In this document: in pieces, positions 56,672 through 64,000 of the stretch
Position numbering within the stretch: position 1 is the stretch's first letter
Layout: every line of letters begins with the position of its first letter
Program-made: the position numbers and the translations under genes
Notes under the pieces: model-generated
Told to the model about the DNA's origin: nothing
Database searches by the model: none
What the model saw: only the letters and a program-made list of their open reading frames with translations
Origin: Kingdonia uniflora
Taxonomy: Eukaryota > Streptophyta > Magnoliopsida > Ranunculales > Circaeasteraceae
Assembly: GCA_014058105.1 (NCBI GenBank)
Contig: JACGCM010000630.1
Coordinates: 124,001-188,000 of the forward strand
Direction of reading: 5' to 3'
DNA: 64,000 bases

Positions 56672-57288
56672 GGGTGGGTTTGGTTTGTGGAAAACGGCGG
56701 AAATGGTGAACTGGATTTCCATGAAATCTAAATTTCTAATGATTTTTTATCAAAATTGTGAAAAACTCATTTTTTTATGTACTAACTTCCATTGTTTGTT
56801 TGGTGAGGCATGTAGAAATTTTTTATAAAATAGGTTTAAACTACAACAATTAATTTTGGCACATTTTCACTTAAAAGTCGACAATAAATCACCGATAAAA
56901 TCACTCCATAAATTTATTAAATAATTGAAATCTCTTGGTAGAGGTTGAAATAATTTCACACAACCCCACCTTGGCACAAATAATTGCACTCGCCCTATAC
57001 CATGATATTGAGAGAGAGACCCCACCCTACCGCCCTACAACATGGTATTGAGAGCTGCTCTTATTCCTTGCTATTTGGAAAGAGAGATAGACGCAAGATC
57101 TTCATCGCCATATTTTTTATTTATTTTTAAGTTGAGAAGAGAAGAATAAAATTGGCGACACCCACGCTATGTGGTGAAACCGAATAACCTCGTTTGAGAG
57201 GAAGTCGGGTTTTCTTCATTTGAAGTTTTAAGAACCAGGAAAACTCATTTTTCACCTTTCTGCCGTTTTCTACGAACCAAACACACAC
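56672..57288. mobile_element. Tourist-like transposon with long inverted ends
   Basis: The left end GGGTGGGTTTGGTTTGTGG and the right end (read inward, GTGTGTGTTTGGTTCGTAG) continue for about 36 bases, both passing through AAAACGGC(G/A)GAAA. The flanks are TTA and TTG, consistent with a TTA target and one mutation. 617 bp with no coding capacity. PIF/Harbinger derivation is inferred from the end sequence and target. Confidence 0.7.
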
Positions 57289-57522
57289 TTGGTCACCGCA
57301 TATTAAGGAGGGTTTAAAACTTTAAATTGAAGGGTTGATTTGAAGCCTTAGTTTGAAGGCCAGGGCAAAGGCCACTCCACTAAACTTCAAGGTGCATACA
57401 GGTATAAATTTAGATAGAGACTAGAGAAATAGCAACTATTTATACACCATTAATTACAAGATCATTAGTCTGAAAACAACACACATTTAAACCCCCAGTA
57501 CTAGTTACATGATCATGTCATC

Positions 57523-57768
57523 CTACAAACTGGTACTGGGTCGTATATGATTCTTAGCAGCACCCCATTTGTACTCACTGTGATGTTGTCTACACCTAAA
57601 TGATCCTGGATGCTGTGTTGGTGAACACAAACACTGCCTCTCACCACTACCACCAACAGTAGTACTCATCACTTCAACCACAATAGCTGATACCTGCTGC
57701 AACTCCAACCATCCTCTGCTAGGTTTGTTGCTGATAAGGGTTTGAAAAGGCACCCCTGGATGACACAT
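57523..57768 (-). CDS. Small plant protein with C-terminal Cys/His motif
   Basis: 81 residues in one exon. The C-terminal half has CLCSPTQHPGSFRCRQH, the conserved block of a plant-specific family sometimes called serine-rich-protein-related, which ends in C.C.P..HPGSF.C..H. The paired Cys and His suggest metal binding, but no function is established. The N-terminal part is less conserved and has no clear signal peptide. The first Met was chosen by length. A MITE lies 235 bases beyond its 3' end. Sixty bases upstream on the minus strand the sequence is low in TATA elements. Confidence 0.7.
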   Translation of the reverse strand: MCHPGVPFQTLISNKPSRGWLELQQVSAIVVEVMSTTVGGSGERQCLCSPTQHPGSFRCRQHHSEYKWGAAKNHIRPSTSL

Positions 57769-59260
57769 CTGTCTCTGTATATTTGTATGTTTCAGTTTTT
57801 CAGAGAAGGTGGGTTTGTATGTGAAGGAAGGAAGAAGTATATGTGGGTATAAAAAGGGGAGTTTGGGAAGAAAAGTGGAACTAAAGAGGTTGATTTGTTT
57901 TGGAGAGATGCTTAGCTTTTTAGCTTTTTAAAGGGATTAGATTCCAAATGAGATGAGATGAGAGTCCATCCATCCTGTCTCTCTATCTTTCCTTTAAAGA
58001 TGAACCTCTCCTTAAACACTTGTCTATCATAGACCATCACAAGATAAGCTTATGTGCCCTCTCTCAATTCGACCCACACATTGTTCTTATTCTCTCTCTC
58101 TCTCTCTCTCCCTTTTCTTGCTTCACTCACTTAGCTTTCATACCAATACCATTCCTAGCTAGATCATCCTTTCATCAACTTAATTAACATGATTATCTAT
58201 GAACTGAGTTAACTCAAAAATTATGCCCGTAAAATACAACTTACTATGATTGTTTGTTGTATGAAAAATAATTCCGTTGTTGTTTTAGACAATTGCTGAC
58301 CATTAGATTAGCTAAGCTTTACTCTCATACATGAATCTAGTGGTTAGTGGTTAGCAGCACGTCTGTATTGTATTTAGAACACGAAATACAGGATTTAGTT
58401 GACCTCAGTCTCGGTATTCATGTGATCTGAAAAGTCCAAATTTGTGCCGACATTTGTAATTTGGACAGTACTGTGGATCGGTTTTTTCGACATTCAGCCG
58501 GGCAAAGCTAATGGTGTTCCTAGTCAGATTTAGTTGAGAAAGGTTAGTTTGGATATGATTGTTGATTCATTTTGGATGTTTTTATATTCTCACAAGGACA
58601 TGGATTTGTAGGAGATGACAACAAAAGGCAACTGCACTCTCTATGTGCCCATGCACTTGTATTATACAAACCACTTGTATAGGTACAGAATCTGAAATAA
58701 ATTATGGATGTAAATTTGCCCCGACCCGACTAGGCCGAGACCGTCTTGACTCTTGAGTTCATAAAGCTCGCCCCGGAATGTTATGATGGCCCGATTACGC
58801 CCGAAAAACCAACTATACCAAACCAAACCAAATCTTGCATAATCAGGCTAGACTGTTCGGGAAATGTACCAGGGCTAAGCCTACATAGGGATGACAATTT
58901 GACCTGTCCCACCCCGAATGTAGCAAATTTGGGATGAGCTAACCGAGTATTGGGGCAGATATGGTAGAAGCTAGTGAGGTAATTGAAGGTTTCCTGGGGG
59001 GAAAACTATGATGTTGGGACTAACCGGGATGAAAATTCCTAGATAACACTGGATCAACTAACCGTGTATGGCAACCGTATTTATGATGTCAAACACGCAC
59101 CATACACAAAATAATTAGCCGTAAATAGTCCATGTGAAGCCGAGCCGAGCCAGATTGAGCAAAATTGACTGGATCCAGCCACACAATTTAGACCATTCAA
59201 ACTTAAAAAAAAGTCATTATCAAGCCTAACTTAAAAAATGTAATGTACATTGTTGTCATC
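57769..59260. other. Intergenic with microsatellite and element relics
   Basis: A (CT)n run lies at about 58091-58111. At 58700-58790 and 58887-58960, GC-rich phrases (GCCCCGACCCGACTAGG and TAGGGATGACAATTTGACC) resemble the ends of the element at 40748 and are probably transposon relics. A 63-codon frame at 58746-58937 lies across these and is not a gene. Confidence 0.4.
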
Positions 59261-59267
59261 TATAAAT
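59261..59267 (+). promoter_or_regulatory. TATA box of the gene at 59355
   Basis: TATAAAT lies 94 bases before the ATG, the right distance for a core promoter with a short leader. Confidence 0.55.
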
Positions 59268-59354
59268 ATGTATATCTAGGGAGAATTGTATATTGGTGTC
59301 TCTTAAGCTTCCCAGTTAGAGAAGACTAAGCTCTCTAGTAATAGTTGTTCTGCC

Positions 59355-59690
59355 ATGGATATTGGGAGCTGGTGCAGTTCAAGTTGTAGGAGCATGAGAT
59401 GGAGCAAAAGATACGTACGAAGTGATCACGGTGAGCTCGAAACATTGAACTCATCTTCTACAACTACATCAATCAAGCCAAGATTGAGATTGTTGTGGAA
59501 AAAGTTGAAAAAAGAGAAGAGAAAGATATTTTACTCTTCGGGTGCTCAAGTCCCGTATAATTCGTACACTTATGCACAGAATTTTGATCAGGATATGGGA
59601 TGGGATGAGCCTGATAACTTGTCTAGATCTTTCTCTGCTCGGTTCGCTGACCCGTCTAGGATGTTTCAAAGAAATGGTGTAATGGTATGA
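59355..59690 (+). CDS. Small plant-specific protein, unknown function
   Basis: 111 residues in one exon. Pattern: Ser/Cys-rich start (MDIGSWCSSSCRSMRW), a basic helix-like stretch PRLRLLWKKLKKEKRKIF, then VPYNSYTYAQNFDQDMGWDE and PDNLSRSFSARFADPSRMF. The block 'LWKK.KKEKR..F……YDP.TY.QNFD…DEPDNLSRSFS.RFA' recurs in a plant family without known function. No signal peptide and no membrane helix; the basic stretch could direct it to the nucleus, which is inference. TATAAAT lies 94 bases upstream, and AATAAAG lies 15 bases after the stop. A MITE begins about 95 bases after the stop. Confidence 0.78.
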   Translation: MDIGSWCSSSCRSMRWSKRYVRSDHGELETLNSSSTTTSIKPRLRLLWKKLKKEKRKIFYSSGAQVPYNSYTYAQNFDQDMGWDEPDNLSRSFSARFADPSRMFQRNGVMV

Positions 59691-59785
59691 TAAATGTGAT
59701 GCTATAATAAAGGAGATAAGGAATGTTACTCTCTTTTTTTGTATGTTTTCATATTGGTTTTATAGAACCGTTTAGTTCTTATGAT

Positions 59786-60174
59786 CTCTGTAACAAAGTT
59801 CGGATTCAGGAATAATTCGGCGAGGGGTCGATACGGATAGTTCACCTAAATAGGGAAAAGTTTCGGCAATGATTCGCGAAAAAATTGTTCACTAAAAAAT
59901 ATCATTAGATGAACGTATAGGAAGAGATTGTGGCTTTTCATATCGGTTATGTAGTTGCTACTTCATCCCCTCTTTTTCTCTCTTTCTCTATTTCTATTAT
60001 TATTAGGCTAAAAATCCCAAAGAATATATTTGTGGGTTGGGCGATATCTATGTTTTTGGACCTAAATTCACCAAATTTGTGAATAATTCGTGAATTACCC
60101 GAACCAGGAGATTAATCGGAGGCTTATACAGCTCTACCCTAATTCACTATAAATCGCCGAACTTTGTGACAGAG
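59786..60174. mobile_element. hAT-like MITE
   Basis: 389 bp. Inverted ends CTCTGTAACAAAGTTCGG and (read inward) CTCTGTCACAAAGTTCGG match at 17 of 18 positions. Flanking 8-mers CTTATGAT (59778-59785) and GTTATGAT (60175-60182) match at 7 of 8. An 8-bp target duplication suggests hAT. Interior AT-rich, no coding capacity. Confidence 0.8.
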
Positions 60175-60224
60175 GTTATGATTATATCCCAGTGTCCTTA
60201 GTTAACTCTCTCCTTTTTAATTTT

Positions 60225-60345
60225 TTCTGATTTTTTTCCTTTTGCATACTAGAGTGATCCGAGTTCATAATTTATCACCATTTGCCTGGCTGATACATAT
60301 GTTAAAGACTTAAGTCAGGATCTGTACTAGCGAGATACAAGGCTA
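60225..60345 (+). repeat. Dispersed repeat family, copy 4 (partial, weak)
   Basis: TAGAGTGATCCGAGTTC, ATCACCATTTTGCCTG-like and TACTAGCGA phrases follow the order seen at 17750-17880. Similarity is weaker than between copies 2 and 3. Confidence 0.35.
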
Positions 60346-62266
60346 TTACTGGCCGCATTCCCTCACTGCTCCGGCGAGTGTCGTGCAAATCTTTTCCTTC
60401 TCAAGATTTTTCACTTAGAAGTTAGAGCAATGACTTAAGATTAGACTAAAGACTAAAATAACAGTTATTAAGTTTGTTTTGTTAGGCTTAAGATAAGAAT
60501 GAAGCAAGATTTCATTGAAAGAGAGGTCCATAAGTGATCTGTAAACCCTTATGTCAACTATAGGTGCTTCTAATTAGTCAAACTCTTACCTCCCCCACCA
60601 CCACTTCTATTATTAACTTTGAGAAACTGAGATGTTAGATGCTTTTAAGGTCTTTCTCTCAAAAACACACAAAACTACTTATTTTATCTATCAAAGTAGA
60701 TCATTGCACCATATAGAAATCTTATACTTCTTTTTTCTTTATGGGTGTGTGTGTACACTTAGTTTAGAGCAAGATGAGATCATCTGCAAATTGAAAATAA
60801 TCAATTCCTTAATCTTTTCTTTAATGTAGTGATAGGACTGACAGTCGACCGTGGACTAAAACCAAAATCGGAAGAGTTTAATTCACTCTTAACCGGCCAA
60901 GGCCAGTTCAATCTAGAAACAAAATGTGTCTAAACCTAGGATCCAGACGGCTTATGAGCACAAACAATGGAGTTATACTAGCAGTCCCTAAGTTTACACA
61001 GAAAACACCTGTAATATGTCCTTATATCTCAATGTTTGATTGGAAAGGAACTGCATTTCTCTTATGTGCTGCATTAGGTCATGCCAAAAATTCAAAATTC
61101 ATACCTTTTATAATTTATACTCTAGTTAGCAATAATTTTCTGATTCAGTCTCAACAAGTACTAGGATCAACCTTCTTGGTATATACACTCAATCCAATAA
61201 TTAAGACCACAATCCCTGACTAAGTATTGGTCCCTCCACCCAAAAAAGCAGCAGAAGCACATGTAATGTAATATCTATGTAAGATCATCTATCACAATTG
61301 CAGAATGTGACGTAAATCCCTATCACCAAGCATAAAATGCTTCCTACAGAGATGAGTCCCCATCCCTGAAGTCCTCAATTGAATAAGTCGCCTTGACCTC
61401 ATTGCAAGTGGCACCCGAATTTATGACAGCCTTTTGGTTGGTTCAATTCCTATGTCGTGAATACTGAACTATCTCCAGAACTTGCTCGCTTGCATAAGCA
61501 TTCAAGTTTAGGATCAAATTTTTGGTGTTATGAGCTCTAAAAGATTCTAATCATCTCATTAAAGTGATAAAACTTACTCTTTTCCGAGAGCCGAAAGAGC
61601 CCCAAGACCACAAAACAAATATCATTTTAGTACATCAAGCTGTGCTTTTCTTATCCTTTCTCCTTTTCTCTTTCTGATCTTTGAAGGTTTGATGTGGGGA
61701 TCCCATTCTTATGGCAACCTTATCTTCTCACGAGCGTTAGGACCCTACCACCCAACCTAACAGATTGGGATCTCCCAAGCACCATAGACAATGAATGGTC
61801 TCAATGTACTATCGATCTTCTTTTGATCATGCATAAATAATCATAGCCCAAGGGTTTTAAGCTAGCTTGATCATAATCATTCAATAGAGTATATTGTAGG
61901 TTGACTAGATAACTTCTAACTTGCACGCCATTTGCATGAAAGAAGTTAAAACAGTCCAAACCTAAAAAATGCCGTTAACTATTTCTAGACCAACTAATTC
62001 GCTTGAAAGTGCAGCGTAAGATGTTGATAAGGAGGAAGGCCGTACAGACGGTTAAAAGGAGCAACTAAACTTACAAGCAAGAAGTGATGAAAGATGAATA
62101 GCCAATGCTTCTTTCAAGAATGTAAATTGATGCTCGTCTAAATTAGACTCAGCTATCATAAATGAATAACACATATGATGTTAAAGTGAATGATCACATC
62201 CCGGTTATTTTGTTTCTTATAGCTTTAGAGTAAGAGGTCCCTGACCAATTTCCTTTGTCATGCAGC
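60346..62266. other. Intergenic, nothing recognised
   Basis: AT-rich. A frame at 60924-61223 has no family resemblance and no supporting signals. The right part is the 3' side of the haemoglobin gene. Confidence 0.5.
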
Positions 62267-63981
62267 CTATTTGCTCACCCCGTGATTACCATTCTTTAAC
62301 TCATCTCCAGCCACAAGGAAAAATGCAGTGTGCCTGGAAGAAAAACAGGTAAAAAACAATATGACATACCAAAAACAAAATGTCATAGGGGTTAGTCCCC
62401 CAGCTTGCCTTTTCAAAAAAATAAAAAATTATGTAAAACGATAAGTAATATTAGATGTAACAGAAAAATAGCCATGGGAGCAAAGTCGTACCTAAAGAAA
62501 TTCATCATTTTAATTTTGGAATCTGCGTCAATATCAGAGGTCGTGTCCAGTGCTTGTTGCATATGGTATAGCCACCTTTCCGCAGCTTGGTGTGTGACGG
62601 GGTATGGCCGATGGCGTCCAATCAATGCCGGATGACCTGCACAGTATCAAAATACGAAGAAGAATATAATGTCAATTTTTGTCCAATTCAAATACAAAAA
62701 ATACCGAGGTATGTAGGACAAGCATATTTGTTGGGTTACAGATAGAGTAAACATGGAACCCTCCATGACTAGGTGATCAAACTCTCATAGCAACTCAGAA
62801 AATAAACTCACTCTACCAAAGGTAACATCAAGTACTAATGATGGTTTTCTCAGAATCTAGAACTGGAAGCATTTGTCTACATGTTATTTAAATTAGCGAA
62901 ATTCTCAGACAAGTTTCAAGTACACGCTAAATCGAGCTGGTGCTAGTAACCCATACTTCAGTTTGTTGAAGATTGAAGGCAACTTCTATTCTTCATATTG
63001 AGTTGGTAGATGAAAATTTCAAGTTTAAAACTCTAGGTAAATCTATTTACAGAAAGGCGTTTCAGACAAATTCCCATGGCTTCAACGATCTATCTCAATA
63101 AAACGACGTACTAAAAACATTGTGATGCAGACAGGCAGACATGGTAACCATTGTCATTGATCCTATTCCTCAAGATCCAATCACCAAAAACAGTCAATTT
63201 AAAAGACACTTTTCCCGAATGAGAACGAAATTACAGCGATGGGGTAACTAGACGGTTTGAGTAGGCGTCGAGAAATCTTAAAAAATCAATGAACAGAAAG
63301 TACTGAAACCTAGTGACAACCTGTAAGAACCTAACACCACCGTGCACAGTATATAGTGGAGATGCTCAAAGTAATAATCGCCCCATTTCCTCAAAGAACA
63401 TTCACAAACAAATAGTGATATTTGGGACAAGTGTATAAGGTGTCAATTCTCTAAATTTACTTTCAATCTCTCCAAATGAAACCAATATAGAGATGGTAAC
63501 TGATATTTATTTTATATTAATAGTTTTATAGTTCCACAACCAATATAGAGATTCAGATACTAAAAGCCACAACCACTAGTGTAGACCAACAACAACAAAA
63601 CCCATTGAGATAGTTACTAAATGTATAATACCTTTCCTCTGAGAAAAAAGAGGTGGACCTCCCATTCTCTGAATAAAGAACTCATACTGATTCTGAATAG
63701 CTTCTTCCTTGTTTGAATTCGCAAATATGGATCGAAACCACTCTTCCTTATCATCACCATAAACCCTAAACTCAAATCTCAAAAATAATACAATTAGTTA
63801 CTTACTTCTTTAATATTATTATAGAGAGAGCGAAACAGACAGACCTGTTGTAGAAATTGGTGGAGAGATTGATGAAAGATTGAGTCCCTAATTTGTTGTA
63901 GAGATTAGTGGTGTCGATGGAGAAGGCGTCGTTGGTGTTTAGTCCACTCCATTGTGATGCTTTTTCTTGGAGAGATTGCAT
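62267..63981 (-). CDS. GLB3: 2-on-2 (truncated) haemoglobin, plant class 3
   Basis: A small haem protein that binds oxygen and nitric oxide; plant GLB3 descends from bacterial-type group II truncated globins. Four exons: 63981-63845, 63765-63632, 62636-62492 and 62333-62267, with GT-AG introns and phases that agree, giving 160 residues. Start [15 protein letters not shown] is typical of GLB3. Helix B has [11 protein letters not shown]. Then [11 protein letters not shown] and [19 protein letters not shown] (pre-F loop), followed by [17 protein letters not shown] with the haem-ligating His of VTHQ. The last exon gives [16 protein letters not shown] and a short end. The C-terminus is shorter than in many relatives. 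The promoter lies outside the window. Confidence 0.95.
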
Positions 63982-64000
63982 TTTGTTGGAACAATAACGC

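Noticed and set aside
60924..61223. 99-codon plus-strand frame
   Set aside because: No family resemblance, no promoter or splice signals, and codon use like the surrounding non-coding DNA.

Overview
This is a plant nuclear DNA window, most likely from a eudicot. It is AT-rich and retrotransposon-dense, with spliced genes for proteins found only or typically in land plants: a GLB3-type 2-on-2 haemoglobin, a SAG12/SAG39-like papain-type protease, mitochondrial SDH3, a membrane LEA-2 protein and two small plant-specific families. I see no rRNA, tRNA, CRISPR or bacterial features. The species cannot be named from the sequence.

The left two thirds is mostly transposon graveyard. (1) 195-7136: a decayed Ty3/gypsy element on the minus strand; LTR starts at 195 and 6495 match, with gag, RT and RNase H relics between. 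(2) 9688-14192: an LTR element with an iMet-tRNA primer site, a polypurine tract and near-perfect target duplications, but only a gag-like relic inside (LARD-like). (3) 14658-15410: a 73-bp tandem array beside LTR-like sequence. (4) 19871-26817: a hAT-like MITE split by a 6.3-kb PIF/Harbinger transposon. The latter has its Myb/SANT gene, a broken transposase gene, and pieces of at least two receptor-kinase genes plus a LINE zinc-knuckle segment. (5) 27131-34319: a decayed Ty1/copia element whose leader holds a dense CACGTG cluster. (6) 34935-37000: a dispersed repeat carrying a MITE, then a degenerate tandem array.

The right third is gene-bearing. A cysteine protease gene (37917-39043, minus) and SDH3 (44422-45090, minus) are followed by a LEA-2 gene (46028-55694, plus). 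The LEA-2 gene's two short exons lie about 9 kb apart. Its single intron contains an antisense LRR receptor-like-protein pseudogene, which is itself split by a 4.8-kb Ty3/gypsy element with a perfect 5-bp target duplication and by a MITE, plus two tandem duplications. Two small plant-specific genes follow (57523-57768 minus; 59355-59690 plus), each close to a MITE. A complete four-exon haemoglobin GLB3 gene (62267-63981, minus) ends the window.

The functional genes do not form a pathway; they are independent plant loci. I did not find a convincing new enzymatic system. The most unusual structures are the gene-fragment-carrying Harbinger element, the LEA-2 intron with its nested insertions, and a MITE whose ends are confirmed by an empty paralogous copy elsewhere in the window.
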